Assembly (NCBI GenBank): GCA_003695915.1
Contig: RFGF01000017.1
Span: forward strand, 106,005 to 170,004
Length of the DNA stretch: 64,000 nucleotides
Reading direction: 5' to 3'
Origin: Nitrospirota bacterium
GTDB taxonomy: Bacteria > Nitrospirota > Nitrospiria > Nitrospirales > UBA8639
Below the pieces are notes generated by a model. It saw only the letters and a list, made by a program, of their open reading frames with translations. It was not told where the DNA came from and made no database searches. Shown here in pieces: positions 17,321-27,483 of this stretch; the stretch's first letter is position 1; every line of letters starts with the position of its first letter. A program made the translations under genes and the position numbers.

Positions 17321-20300
17321 ATGAACCGCTTTCAACGCATCACGCTGTCTCTCTTGTGGAGCATCTGGGCGCTAGCCGTATGGAGCCACGCCGCCCCTTT
17401 GGATGCGGAACATGTCACCTCCCATCCGGCATTAGAGTATTTTCCGGCTCCGTCCGGAGACGGACGATTCTTGGCCTTCGTGTCCGAGCGAACCGGCAAC
17501 GCTGATATCTGGCTCAAATCCTTGGCTAGGGGAGCGATCGCCTTGCCTCGGCGACTCACTGATCATCCGGCCATCGACCGAGATCCCGCTCTGAGTGATG
17601 ATGGACGCCGGCTTTTGTACGTCTCTCACAAAACCGACCCGCGCGGCGATGTCTATATGCTGGATGTGATCACCGGTTCCGAAACCCGACTCACGGATCG
17701 GACCAGCGGAGAGGCTTTTCCTCAATGGGACCCCGACGGCAATGCCTTTTTCTATCTCAAACAGCCTAATCTGAGCGATGAATCTCGATTGTATCACCGC
17801 TCGTTGGGCCGCGAGGGCGCTCAACGCGAACGAGAAATCCTCACGGGCGTGACCAGCTTTTCGGTTTCTTCGGATGGTTGGATCGTCTATTCCAATGGCC
17901 GCGGCCTGCGAGCCGTTCACCGTCAGCACCCAGACACCATCGTCACACTGACCGACGGCCCCTTTCTCGATCTCTGGCCTCGACTGGCACACGTTTCCTC
18001 GCCCCCGAATGGGCGCCGAATCATCGCGTTCGCCCGTTATGAGCGTGACACCAACCGAGACGGCACGATCGATACCGATGACGAATCCTCGATCTGGCTC
18101 GGGCAGTGGACTCCACCGACCTCGGCTCTGGATTCGCTGTATCGATTGACCCCGACGCACAATTTCCACCTCTATCCAGCCCAATCCGGCGGATTTGTAT
18201 ATTTCACCGATCTGAAGCAGGCGGACATCCTTCGCCTTCACCTCGATCAATTCTTACAAGACTATACGTCGTTTGAAACGGCATATGAACGTGCCCTGTT
18301 GCATATGGATCAGCAACGTCCCGAGCTCGGCATGCTGATGCTGACCAATATTTCCCGCAATCTGACAGCACAACTCGGGCCCGATCGCCGAGCGGCATTC
18401 GACTTCGAGTACATCGAGCACATGATCCAGGCGAAAGATTACCCGGCTGCTGAAGCGGCGTTGACCCCCTATCTGAACCAACCGGGACCACTTGGCGCAC
18501 GGGCCCGCATCTACCAAATCGTATTGGATCTCCGCCAACGCGCAGACACGCTGAGCGCGCGGGAGCTCGCACGCACCGTTGCCCGTGGAGTGGCCGAACT
18601 GCTCGCTATCGGAGAACAATATCGAACGAACGACGTGATCTACGGCCAGGCTCTGATCGAAGCAGGACGTCTGCATTTTTTGACCAACGATTTCTTGTCC
18701 GCGTTGGACTATTTGGTCAAGGTCAATGCGCTCTCCCATCGAGACATCCGTGCACGCGCGCTATTCATCCGGGCGCTCGCCTATCAACAGCTCGGAGACG
18801 AAACCAATCTCCTGCAGGTTTTCATCGATGTCATCCGGATGTTCGGCGAAGACAGTTCGTGGGGCAAACGAGCCATCGCACAGGCCATCGCTGTTTCCGA
18901 ACGCGGCACCGACATCCATGAACATCTTGCTCGCCTGTGGGCACTCGTCGAACGCTATCCGGATCTCCCGTACCTCTCTACGGCGACCCAACTCCGGATC
19001 GCCGCGCTCTACAACCAACAAGGCGAACAAGCCAAGGCGTTGCGCGTGCTGGATCAGCTTCTTGCCAAGCGGCCCCCATTTCTTCCCTTGCTCGAGCGTG
19101 CCTATCGCCGAAAGGCCCAGATCCTTTCGGCCGCCGAGCGGTATCGCGAGGCCGCCGAGGCCTATGCCGCGCTCGCGAAACTCACCGGCCAAGAGCCAAG
19201 CGAGTATCAGGACGTCCAACGTCTGATGATTCTGCAACTGGTCAAAAAGGCTTTGAAGGATCGCCGAATCGGCGAGGTCCGCATAGCGGCCAAAGGCCTG
19301 AGGCGCATTATCGACGAGTATCCGCACTCGGTCGAAGGACATCGCGGATACATCGAAACGAAAGTCATGCTCGACGAACTCGACGAGGTTCTTGCTCTGT
19401 ACGACCGCTTACTGACCCGAGACCCTGACAATGCCGTGTATCTCTACGGCAAGGCGTTGGCCCTTTCGTATGTCCAACCGCCCAATCTCCCAACCGTGAT
19501 CGATCTCATCGAGCAAGCCATCGAACGTAATCCGGAGATTCCGTATTTTCACCAAACTTTAGGATGGGCCTATGAACAACAAGAACGGCTCCATGGAGCC
19601 ATCGGCTTTTTGGAGAAAGCGGAAGCCGAATACCAAATTGCCCTACGACTCAACGACGGATTTCTCTTTCCCGATGTCGAATCCCATCTCCTGTTGAATT
19701 TAGGCAACGTGTATCTGGGGCTCAAGAATTATCATGAAGCGTATCGACATTATCGACAGCGAGAAACCGTGCACCAGCCGACCGGCCGATCGCCGACCGA
19801 ACTTCTGTACCGCAAGCATTACGGGGAGGCCTGCTTCAAAACCGGACGGAGCGAGGAGGCCATCGCGCAATTTCGGTTGGCCCTCCGTCAAGTCCCTGAC
19901 GACCAACCCGCGCTGAAAGCCGAACTTTGGGAACGGATCGGCCTCGCGCAACAAGATCTCGGGGCTTTCGCAGATGCCGTTCAATCATTTTCGCACGCAT
20001 TGGCGCTGAACCTGGAAATCGGAAACCGCAAAAACCTCGCGTTGCTCCAACGCAACATCGGGGTGAATTTGTATCATCTCAGCACCTCGACGGATCGACA
20101 AGATCGCACAGCGTTGAAGAAGGCCCTCCGCACGTACTTCGCCGCGCTCAAGAATCTCGAACAGTTCGGCGAACGAGCACGGGCGCAGACCGCAGGATTG
20201 TTCACGCTCGAGTTGGCACTTGGGGAAGGGGGATCAGAAGCCGCCAGCGGGTTTGACCTCCAGGGCGAAAAAAAGTTGATGTTCAGCTATATCGCGCGAA

Positions 20301-23300
20301 CGTACGAACAGCTCCAGGAACCGGCAGCGGCTCGTGAGTTTTACCTCAAGAAATTAGCGCTCCTCGGAGCCCGTCCCGATGAGGACACCGACGTGGCTCG
20401 CCTTGCAGAAAAGGCCGTGGTCTTGAATCGCTTGGGAGTGCTGGCCTATGCCATGCGAGAATCGGAAACGGCGATCGATTATACGCGCCAATCGTTGGGT
20501 TATACACAATCGCTCGAACTTTCCTTCGGCACCGCCGTGAACCTCTACAATCTCTCGCGCCTTCTCGCCGAACAGCTCATCGCCGGCATCATGCCGGACC
20601 TGGATTTTGTGACGAGACTCGTGACCGGCCTCGATGAACAGCTGGCTACGACTGCCCGCCCCACCCCATCCTTATTATTCTATACGCTCGCGAATATAGC
20701 CTTCCTCTTGCATCATTATCCCGAAGTGTCATCTGCCGCCACTGCGCAAGAAACGGTCCAACGTTGGCATACGTGGTATCGCCTCAAGCGGCGAGCCTGG
20801 TCCTATTATGCAACGGCCAAAGAGCTGCTGGCCGATCACCGAGTTTCCCTCAATGGTCATACCGAACCGATGCGCTTCTTGTTGACGCTCAACATGCTGG
20901 AATTGGCTCGCGAGTCGGGAAAACACAACCTCGTACGTCGCCTCCAACACGAACTCGCATCGGAGATCCAGCGACAGTCGACGCCGTATGATTGGTTGTG
21001 GTTCCTGGCGCAAGCCGAACACGCCGACGAATGGCAGCAACAAGAGTCATGGTTGAGGCAGGCGATTGACGCGCTCATGGCTCATCCTCCACAGGCCTTT
21101 CCCAAATCCGAGTTGAAACCGACCCTCGCGGCCATCGATCAGCTTTCCCGATTGTCCGTCGATGCCTTGGTACGCGATCGACGGTACGCCGACGCGTTTA
21201 TCGTGTCCCAACAACTTCTCATGCGAAAACTCGCGACGGAGCTTTATCTCGCACTCGGCGAGGACCTCTTCTTGGCTGGATTAGGAGAGTATGAGGCTGA
21301 ACTCCGTCCTTTGCTTGCTCAACTCCGGGCGGCCATGGCCAAAACCGATCACGCTCAAGTGGAAGAATCGGCTGCTCAGATCGAAGAGATCCTCTACGCC
21401 CTCTACGAGGAACATCCTCGGGCTGTATCCTACTTCTGGCAATATCCACTCACTGCCGATATCTTGTCGTCAGTGCTCAATCCACAGCATCCCTGTTTGG
21501 CGATCGTTCAAGGCCGCGAGCGTCGTCATGGATTCATCCATGACGGCACCCAGGTGCAATATGTCCCATGGCCGGTACGAGACGCAGACGAGACCGACTC
21601 TGCGCTCAGCGAGGCATTCGCAGCCGCGACCGCTTGGTATGTGTCGGGGATCGATTCAACGGACATCACCAACTTGCCGTCCTTCATCCAAGACAAACCC
21701 GTCACTCGTGTCGCGAGCGCCTACGATTTCATGAACGGGTATCACGAGCGTTCTTTGTTTGCGAATACGATCACGATCTCCGGCAGTCCTCTCGACCTTT
21801 CCCTTCCGTCGCAACAGCACGCGGTTACCGTACGGATCCTTCAGCCGGACCTCGGATCGCTGCATGAGGCCCTTGCCACTACGGACATTTTCGTCGCCAC
21901 GAAACCGGTCGATCCTCTGGCCTTTGAACTTCGTCGAGACCTGAATGTCCGGGATATGATTCGCGTGACAGAGTTGGCGGGGACACCCCATCACACAGCC
22001 CTCGTCAGACTTTCTCCTTCTTTCCGCTCCCAAGAGCCCACGGTCCTCGCTGTCGCCCTGATCAGAGCCGGGTTCCCGCATGTGATCCTCGACCACGGCT
22101 CGCACGACGAGCGTCTCACCGCGGCTTTTTTGAGCCAATATGTCGCCGCGCTTTCGGATCTGCCGGCTGATGCCGCCGTCGCCAAAGCCGAAGCGGCCCT
22201 CTTCGGAATCGAACACCGAACTACCTCTTCTTTTCACCTCTATGGCTATGCCGGCATGACCAAAGCGGAGCGACGAGCGTTTGCCAGCGGACGATACAAC
22301 GAAGAGGTATCGGCTGCGGTGACGCATTATCGACAAGAAGCGTGGTCGAAGGCCTTACATCATATAGAGCATGCGTTAGCGGTCATCGATGAAGCCGGAC
22401 ACATGCATGAGTTCACAGAGTTGACGAAACTGGCGGTCGATGCAGCCTTCAAGCTCGGTGATTACGCAAGAGCCGTCACCCATCAACAGCGATTGCTGGG
22501 ATTTCTTGAGCAGGCAGGCGACCCTGACGGAGTCGCGGAGGCACAGTATCGACTGGGAATCCTGTATTCTCGCTTGGAACACTTTGACCGCGCGCTGAAC
22601 TATCTTCAAGCCGCCATCGAGTACTGGACCCAATCCGACGAATTGGACCGCCTGGCCGAGGGGATCGCTACCATGGGCATCGTGCGGGAAAATATGGGAG
22701 CCTACACCGATGCCTTGGCGGATTTTCTCCGTTCGTTTGAACTGTATCAGGAAATGGGCGAAATCGAGGATGTCGCAGCTCAATACCGTCGCATTGGCAG
22801 AATTTATTATCTGCGGCTCAATCGATACGAACGAGCCAGGCAACATCTCACCGCCGCACTCGACATCTATCGTGACTTGGGCGATCGTCGGGGAGAAGCA
22901 GAAACGATATTGGACATCGGATTAACCTTTGAAAAAACCGGACTGTTCGACGAAGCAGATCGGTGGTATCGACAGGGACAAACGATCGCCGAAGAACTCC
23001 ACGACCCGTTCTTGCTTGCCACAGCATTTCTGTATCAGGCCAACACGGCGTGGTTTCGTGGGAACTATCAAAAGGCGTTCGAACTGCTCTCGGTCGCTCG
23101 CACATTCGCCGAAGACGCGAAGGATCTTCAATTGACCATCATGATCACGAACACGCGCGGTTTGTTGTATTGGACCTTGAACGACACCGACAAAGCCTTG
23201 CACCACTTGAAAGAGGCCGTGACGTTGGCCGAACAGGCCGACATCAAAACTGAACTGGCTTCTTCCTTGAACAATCTCGGCCTAGTCTATCGCCAACGCG

Positions 23301-25111
23301 GTGAATATGCGACCGCCCTCACATACTTCGAACAAGCGCGACACATCGACGAGGCGCTGAAGAGTCGATGGGGGCTGGGATACGATCACCGAAACATCGG
23401 AATGGCGCTTTTCAAGCTCAACAAACTGCAAGAGGCCGAACAACACTTTCTCGATGCCGAACGCATCAGTGCAGAAATCAAGAATGTGACCAATTGGGTC
23501 AAGGCGCTCCTGGAATTGGGCAATGTCAACCGAGCGCTCGAGCGATTCGACAGCGCACTGACCTACTATGAGCGGGCCTATGCATTGGCGCAACGCTACG
23601 GTATCCGAGAAGTGGAATGGCGCGCCGCACAGGGAAAGGCGCGCCTGCTCCGCTCCACCCAACCAGACGAGGCGTTCCGCTGGTATGCGACGGCCGTAGA
23701 CGTGGTGGAGTCGATGCGCGCCACGCTGAAAATCGAAGAACTGCGAAACAGCTTCCAATCGAATAAACTCGATCTCTATCGAGAGACGATCAGCTTGCTC
23801 GTAGACATGGGCCGCACCGATGACGCCTTCAATTACTTGGAGCGTTCGCGCTCGCGCAGCTTCATCGATCTCCTCGGGAATCAAAAGCTGACGCTGAAAA
23901 GCGAGACGGACCAGCGCACGCTCGAGACGATCGCTTCGCTCTCGCAGCAATTGACCGCGCTCAAGCGCGAGCTCGCCTCTTATGACGAGGCCCCACCCCC
24001 GGATGTACTGGGGCGCTATAAATCGATCAAGGCGCAATACGACGAAGCAATTATCGAGCTCAAACAACAGAATCCTGCACTCAGCACTTTCGTCACGGTC
24101 GACCCCTTGACCCTGCCTGCCATTCAGCAACTCCTCGACCCCACCGTCGGCCTCCTCTCGTATATGCTGACGGAGGATCGCGTGTTCATTTGGTTGATTC
24201 GAACCGACGCGACACGCTTCTACCAAGTCCCGGTCGGCGAGGCTGTCGTCACGACACTGGTTCGACGATTCCGCCAATCGGTGCAGCACCTGGAACCAGT
24301 GGATGAAGAACTTCGACAGCTCGAACGCTGGCTTATTCAACCCGTAAATCCGGATCTGGCTGGACTCGCTTATCTTGGCATTATTCCCGATGGACCACTG
24401 CATTTCTTGGCCTTTTCAGCGTTGCATAATGGCCAAGCGTATTTGATCGAGCGGTATCCCTTGTTTTATACGCCTTCAGCTTCCGTACTCAAATTTACGT
24501 TTGCCAAACGGAGAGACAACGCGTCCGTCAAGGTACTCGCCATTGGCAATCCTGATTTGGGTAACTTCAATTACGACCTGCCGCTCGCGGAACTGGAGGC
24601 CAAAAGCATTCGGTGGAATTATCCCGACATGGATATTTTGACCGGGCCCAAGGCGACGAAAGAATGGTTTGTGCAAAACATTTCTCGCTATGGCATCATT
24701 CACGTGGCGGCTCATGGAGAATTCGACGAAATCAATCCCTTGTTTTCCTCGTTGTGGTTGGCGTCGGAACAACCCGATAATCGGCGCTTGACGGTAACGG
24801 AGATTTTTGGATTGGAGATCAATGCCGATCTGGTAACGCTCAGTGCCTGCCAAACCGGCTTGGGCAAACTGGAAGCCGGTGAACTCATCGGGCTCAACCG
24901 TGCGTTTATGTACGCCGGCACACATGCGCTCATCTCCGCTCTCTGGCGTGTCGATGATTTGTCCACCTCGGTCCTGATGAAGCATTTTTATCGACACTAT
25001 GGTAAGCTGGACAAAGCCAAAAGCTTGCGGCAGGCTCAATTGATCGTCAAGCAATCGTTTCCACACCCTTCTTATTGGGCTGGTTTTAATCTTGTCGGAG
25101 ATTATCGCTGA
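17321..25111 (+). CDS. giant exported beta-propeller/TPR/CHAT-domain protein
   Basis: A 2596-residue protein. Residues 1-25 look like a signal peptide. Residues about 30-300 form TolB/PD40-type propeller blades (YFPAPSGDGRFLAFVSERTG, DPALSDDGRRLLYVS). A long TPR array covers about 310-1150 and a second about 1660-2130. Residues about 2275-2596 are a CHAT (caspase-like) peptidase domain with catalytic His2465 in HVAAHGEF and Cys2510 in TLSACQTG, followed by the ALWRVDD and AGFNLVGD signatures. A region at about 1388-1645 follows the same order of CHAT elements without the catalytic residues (see findings). The protein should act in the periplasm if the signal peptide is used. CHAT proteases cleave specific partners; the target here is unknown. 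It heads a run with SH3 and M48 genes. Confidence 0.85.
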   Translation: MNRFQRITLSLLWSIWALAVWSHAAPLDAEHVTSHPALEYFPAPSGDGRFLAFVSERTGNADIWLKSLARGAIALPRRLTDHPAIDRDPALSDDGRRLLYVSHKTDPRGDVYMLDVITGSETRLTDRTSGEAFPQWDPDGNAFFYLKQPNLSDESRLYHRSLGREGAQREREILTGVTSFSVSSDGWIVYSNGRGLRAVHRQHPDTIVTLTDGPFLDLWPRLAHVSSPPNGRRIIAFARYERDTNRDGTIDTDDESSIWLGQWTPPTSALDSLYRLTPTHNFHLYPAQSGGFVYFTDLKQADILRLHLDQFLQDYTSFETAYERALLHMDQQRPELGMLMLTNISRNLTAQLGPDRRAAFDFEYIEHMIQAKDYPAAEAALTPYLNQPGPLGARARIYQIVLDLRQRADTLSARELARTVARGVAELLAIGEQYRTNDVIYGQALIEAGRLHFLTNDFLSALDYLVKVNALSHRDIRARALFIRALAYQQLGDETNLLQVFIDVIRMFGEDSSWGKRAIAQAIAVSERGTDIHEHLARLWALVERYPDLPYLSTATQLRIAALYNQQGEQAKALRVLDQLLAKRPPFLPLLERAYRRKAQILSAAERYREAAEAYAALAKLTGQEPSEYQDVQRLMILQLVKKALKDRRIGEVRIAAKGLRRIIDEYPHSVEGHRGYIETKVMLDELDEVLALYDRLLTRDPDNAVYLYGKALALSYVQPPNLPTVIDLIEQAIERNPEIPYFHQTLGWAYEQQERLHGAIGFLEKAEAEYQIALRLNDGFLFPDVESHLLLNLGNVYLGLKNYHEAYRHYRQRETVHQPTGRSPTELLYRKHYGEACFKTGRSEEAIAQFRLALRQVPDDQPALKAELWERIGLAQQDLGAFADAVQSFSHALALNLEIGNRKNLALLQRNIGVNLYHLSTSTDRQDRTALKKALRTYFAALKNLEQFGERARAQTAGLFTLELALGEGGSEAASGFDLQGEKKLMFSYIARTYEQLQEPAAAREFYLKKLALLGARPDEDTDVARLAEKAVVLNRLGVLAYAMRESETAIDYTRQSLGYTQSLELSFGTAVNLYNLSRLLAEQLIAGIMPDLDFVTRLVTGLDEQLATTARPTPSLLFYTLANIAFLLHHYPEVSSAATAQETVQRWHTWYRLKRRAWSYYATAKELLADHRVSLNGHTEPMRFLLTLNMLELARESGKHNLVRRLQHELASEIQRQSTPYDWLWFLAQAEHADEWQQQESWLRQAIDALMAHPPQAFPKSELKPTLAAIDQLSRLSVDALVRDRRYADAFIVSQQLLMRKLATELYLALGEDLFLAGLGEYEAELRPLLAQLRAAMAKTDHAQVEESAAQIEEILYALYEEHPRAVSYFWQYPLTADILSSVLNPQHPCLAIVQGRERRHGFIHDGTQVQYVPWPVRDADETDSALSEAFAAATAWYVSGIDSTDITNLPSFIQDKPVTRVASAYDFMNGYHERSLFANTITISGSPLDLSLPSQQHAVTVRILQPDLGSLHEALATTDIFVATKPVDPLAFELRRDLNVRDMIRVTELAGTPHHTALVRLSPSFRSQEPTVLAVALIRAGFPHVILDHGSHDERLTAAFLSQYVAALSDLPADAAVAKAEAALFGIEHRTTSSFHLYGYAGMTKAERRAFASGRYNEEVSAAVTHYRQEAWSKALHHIEHALAVIDEAGHMHEFTELTKLAVDAAFKLGDYARAVTHQQRLLGFLEQAGDPDGVAEAQYRLGILYSRLEHFDRALNYLQAAIEYWTQSDELDRLAEGIATMGIVRENMGAYTDALADFLRSFELYQEMGEIEDVAAQYRRIGRIYYLRLNRYERARQHLTAALDIYRDLGDRRGEAETILDIGLTFEKTGLFDEADRWYRQGQTIAEELHDPFLLATAFLYQANTAWFRGNYQKAFELLSVARTFAEDAKDLQLTIMITNTRGLLYWTLNDTDKALHHLKEAVTLAEQADIKTELASSLNNLGLVYRQRGEYATALTYFEQARHIDEALKSRWGLGYDHRNIGMALFKLNKLQEAEQHFLDAERISAEIKNVTNWVKALLELGNVNRALERFDSALTYYERAYALAQRYGIREVEWRAAQGKARLLRSTQPDEAFRWYATAVDVVESMRATLKIEELRNSFQSNKLDLYRETISLLVDMGRTDDAFNYLERSRSRSFIDLLGNQKLTLKSETDQRTLETIASLSQQLTALKRELASYDEAPPPDVLGRYKSIKAQYDEAIIELKQQNPALSTFVTVDPLTLPAIQQLLDPTVGLLSYMLTEDRVFIWLIRTDATRFYQVPVGEAVVTTLVRRFRQSVQHLEPVDEELRQLERWLIQPVNPDLAGLAYLGIIPDGPLHFLAFSALHNGQAYLIERYPLFYTPSASVLKFTFAKRRDNASVKVLAIGNPDLGNFNYDLPLAELEAKSIRWNYPDMDILTGPKATKEWFVQNISRYGIIHVAAHGEFDEINPLFSSLWLASEQPDNRRLTVTEIFGLEINADLVTLSACQTGLGKLEAGELIGLNRAFMYAGTHALISALWRVDDLSTSVLMKHFYRHYGKLDKAKSLRQAQLIVKQSFPHPSYWAGFNLVGDYR

Positions 25112-25147
25112 CTATATTCAGATGCTCACCACGACGAAAGGACAACG

Positions 25148-25663
25148 ATGATGACCATGACCAAGTTCTTCGCATGCCTAGGGGTGCTCCTATTGATCGG
25201 AGTGGGGCAGGCCCATGCGGCAATCCTGTACGCCAAGAAGGATCGCGTCAAAATCACCGCTGACAAATCGCCCACGTCCCGAACCATCGCCATGCTCTCT
25301 TTGGGCGATCCCGTCGAAGTGATTCAACAAAGCGGACGACGTTATCGCGTAAAACTTCCCGATGGAAAAACCGGCTGGGTCTTTAAGTTCAAATTGTCCG
25401 AGAACAAACCGACGCGTCGGTCAGGCGGCAGTGGCCTTGCTGGCTTGACGGGGCAAGGCACCGTTGTGGCTCAGGAAGCTCGCGCCGGCGGGAGCATCCG
25501 CGGACTCAAAGAAAGCACCAAGCAATATGCCGAGCGTAAACGCATCGATCCGGCACATCGCCAAGCTGTAGAAAATATGGAACAATTTTCCCTTTCGCCC
25601 GACGAACTGCTCGCATTTCAACGCGAAGGCGGCATCGGCGAATATGCAGGAGGAGGCCAATGA
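25148..25663 (+). CDS. exported SH3-domain protein
   Basis: A 171-residue protein with a signal peptide (cleavage near AHAA at residues 22-25), then one bacterial SH3b-type domain (about 26-85; VKITADKSPTSRTIAMLSLGD, GRRYRVKLPDGKTGWVF), and a Gly-rich linker leading to a helical tail (SLSPDELLAFQREGGIGEY). AAGGA precedes the start. SH3b domains often bind peptidoglycan or protein partners. It lies 36 bases after the CHAT gene and overlaps the M48 gene by 4 bases, so the three are probably co-expressed. Confidence 0.8.
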   Translation: MMTMTKFFACLGVLLLIGVGQAHAAILYAKKDRVKITADKSPTSRTIAMLSLGDPVEVIQQSGRRYRVKLPDGKTGWVFKFKLSENKPTRRSGGSGLAGLTGQGTVVAQEARAGGSIRGLKESTKQYAERKRIDPAHRQAVENMEQFSLSPDELLAFQREGGIGEYAGGGQ

Positions 25664-26622
25664 GAAAACGACGGCTGATCGGTGCAGGAATTGCGAGTAT
25701 GGGCCTGTTGATGTGCCTCTCAACGCCGAGTTCAGGTTTTTTAGAAGACCTGTTCGCTCCGCGTCCGCCAAAAGACTCATCCACGGAAACGAGGCCCTCC
25801 CCTAAACAGAAACAGGATCAACCTGACCTCATGGAAGGCCTAGGCGGATTGTTCGGAGCCGAAAAAAAGGATATCGATCTGCTGAAAAAAGGATTGGGTG
25901 TTATCCAAGCCTTGCAGCCCATCGGTGAGGAAGAAGAACTTGCGTTGGGCCAAGCCGTGGCTGTCGAAGCATTCAGTCGATTTGGTGGCGAGTATCATAA
26001 TGCCTCGCTGACCCGTTATGTCAATCTCGTGGGACAGACCATCGCCGAAGTATCCGATCGCCCGAATCTAGCTTACCATTTTGCCATACTGAACAGCGAG
26101 GAACAAAACGCCTTTGCCGCTCCTGGCGGGTACATTTTCGTGACCATCGGCCTGTTGAAAACTTTGAAGAACGAAGCGGAATTGGCCGGGGTATTGGCTC
26201 ATGAAATCGCGCACGTTACCCAAAAACACATGTTGGAAACGATTCGTCGAAGTGCTTTGCTTTCGAATGTCTCCGAATTGACCCTGACCGTCCTGAACAA
26301 AGATCCGCAAATGTTTTCGAATCTGATCGACGAGATCGCCGATAAATTGTTCACCAAAGGCTTGGATAAAGAAAAGGAATTCGAGGCGGATGAATATGGA
26401 GTCGAGTTCGCATATCGAGCAGGATACAACCCGCGCGGCCTTCGCGACTATCTCGTCACCTTACAAAGCCAAGAGGGCCGTGCACGTTCTCGATTTTTCT
26501 CGACTCATCCAAATACGAGCGAGCGCATCGCCAAGCTGGATGGGCTATTGCGCAATTACCCCGATGGGGATGCCTTACCGCTCCTAGCCGAGCGTTTCGC
26601 CCGCTATCTGCGATCCGTGTAG
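25660..26622 (+). CDS. periplasmic M48-family metalloprotease (BepA-like)
   Basis: A 320-residue exported zinc metalloprotease. It has a signal peptide at 1-27, a Pro/Lys-rich segment, then the M48 catalytic domain with ALAEVEAF-type helix (LALGQAVAVEAFSRFGG), zinc site HEIAHVTQKH near residue 183 and the third ligand in EFEADEYGVEFAYRAGYNP near 245, and the STHPNTSERIAKL block near 285. This is the layout of BepA/YfgC-like proteases, which act in outer-membrane protein quality control, but it lacks the C-terminal TPR domain of E. coli BepA. TPR repeats are abundant in the adjacent CHAT protein, which may be relevant. Confidence 0.9.
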   Translation: MRKRRLIGAGIASMGLLMCLSTPSSGFLEDLFAPRPPKDSSTETRPSPKQKQDQPDLMEGLGGLFGAEKKDIDLLKKGLGVIQALQPIGEEEELALGQAVAVEAFSRFGGEYHNASLTRYVNLVGQTIAEVSDRPNLAYHFAILNSEEQNAFAAPGGYIFVTIGLLKTLKNEAELAGVLAHEIAHVTQKHMLETIRRSALLSNVSELTLTVLNKDPQMFSNLIDEIADKLFTKGLDKEKEFEADEYGVEFAYRAGYNPRGLRDYLVTLQSQEGRARSRFFSTHPNTSERIAKLDGLLRNYPDGDALPLLAERFARYLRSV

Positions 26623-26655
26623 CAGAACGCCGTTTCCCAGCATCTGGAAACGATC

Positions 26656-27417
26656 ATGGAATCCCTGATGGATTCTCGATTGCCTGAATCTCAGCACAGG
26701 TTGAGTACGCGGAGAACACGAGCCCTCATCGCGAACACTTTCATGAATCCCAGCACTCGAACATCGATGTGCCTATATCGTTGCATGCCGCAAGCTGCTC
26801 AGCGTGTCTCGGCGCACTGGTATTTCGTTGCAGTCATCTGGGTTCTGCTGTGTCCCATAAGCGGTTTTACAGGAGAGCAAGCCGGCGTCGATGCGTCAGA
26901 CGATCGACCTGCCGTAGCATCTATCCCCGCGTCCAACCTCGATGTGGATCGCGCGACCGCGAGGGTCTCCGTCAGTCAGGAGACTCCTTCTGCAATTCAA
27001 ACCTTTCTGCGTGCGTGCCAGACCGATCTTCCCGAATTCATTCCCATCAACGATCCCGCAGCCATTCAAGAACTCCAAGCCTTGTGCAAGAACGCCGAGC
27101 GCTGGATGCATCGGCACGTGCCTCCACCGGTTCATCACCTCGCCCCTACGAGCTACGCAATCCATGTCCCTCTCAAAACGCCGTATCGCAATATTCAAGC
27201 TGTTCTCTGGCGAGCCAAGAATTTGGACGAAGCCTTAACGTTCGTCCGTATGCTTCAGAGCGGCGCGTTGCACAGCGTGACTGTATTCGCCACCGTTCCG
27301 GGAAACGAAGAGCGTTCACGCCCATGCCGCGAATGCCCTGTCAAGGAGTTGGTCTTTCGACTCACCCACATCAAAGACGGCCTGAAGTCCCTACGGCCGC
27401 CCAATGGTCGGGAGTGA
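26656..27417 (+). CDS. exported or membrane-anchored protein of unknown function
   Basis: A 253-residue ORF starting at an ATG with GGAAA 6 bases upstream. A hydrophobic segment at about residues 54-71 (WYFVAVIWVLLCPISGF) would be an internal anchor or, if translation begins at the ATG at 26785, a signal peptide. The mature part has a helical stretch with two cysteines, a His/Pro-rich turn (MHRHVPPPVHH), and a C-terminal CRECPVKELVF segment that could bind metal. I recognise no family. It lies 33 bases after the M48 gene and ends the run of plus-strand envelope genes. Confidence 0.55.
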   Translation: MESLMDSRLPESQHRLSTRRTRALIANTFMNPSTRTSMCLYRCMPQAAQRVSAHWYFVAVIWVLLCPISGFTGEQAGVDASDDRPAVASIPASNLDVDRATARVSVSQETPSAIQTFLRACQTDLPEFIPINDPAAIQELQALCKNAERWMHRHVPPPVHHLAPTSYAIHVPLKTPYRNIQAVLWRAKNLDEALTFVRMLQSGALHSVTVFATVPGNEERSRPCRECPVKELVFRLTHIKDGLKSLRPPNGRE

Positions 27418-27483
27418 TGATGTCTTCATTGAGAATCAAGCCGCGAGATAAGCGTCTCACCGAGCGACCCGCGGCCAAGGGGA

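Noticed and set aside
23282..24403. A 373-codon minus-strand ORF opposite the CHAT gene
   Set aside because: Antisense shadow of a clear TPR/CHAT coding frame; no ribosome site or domain.
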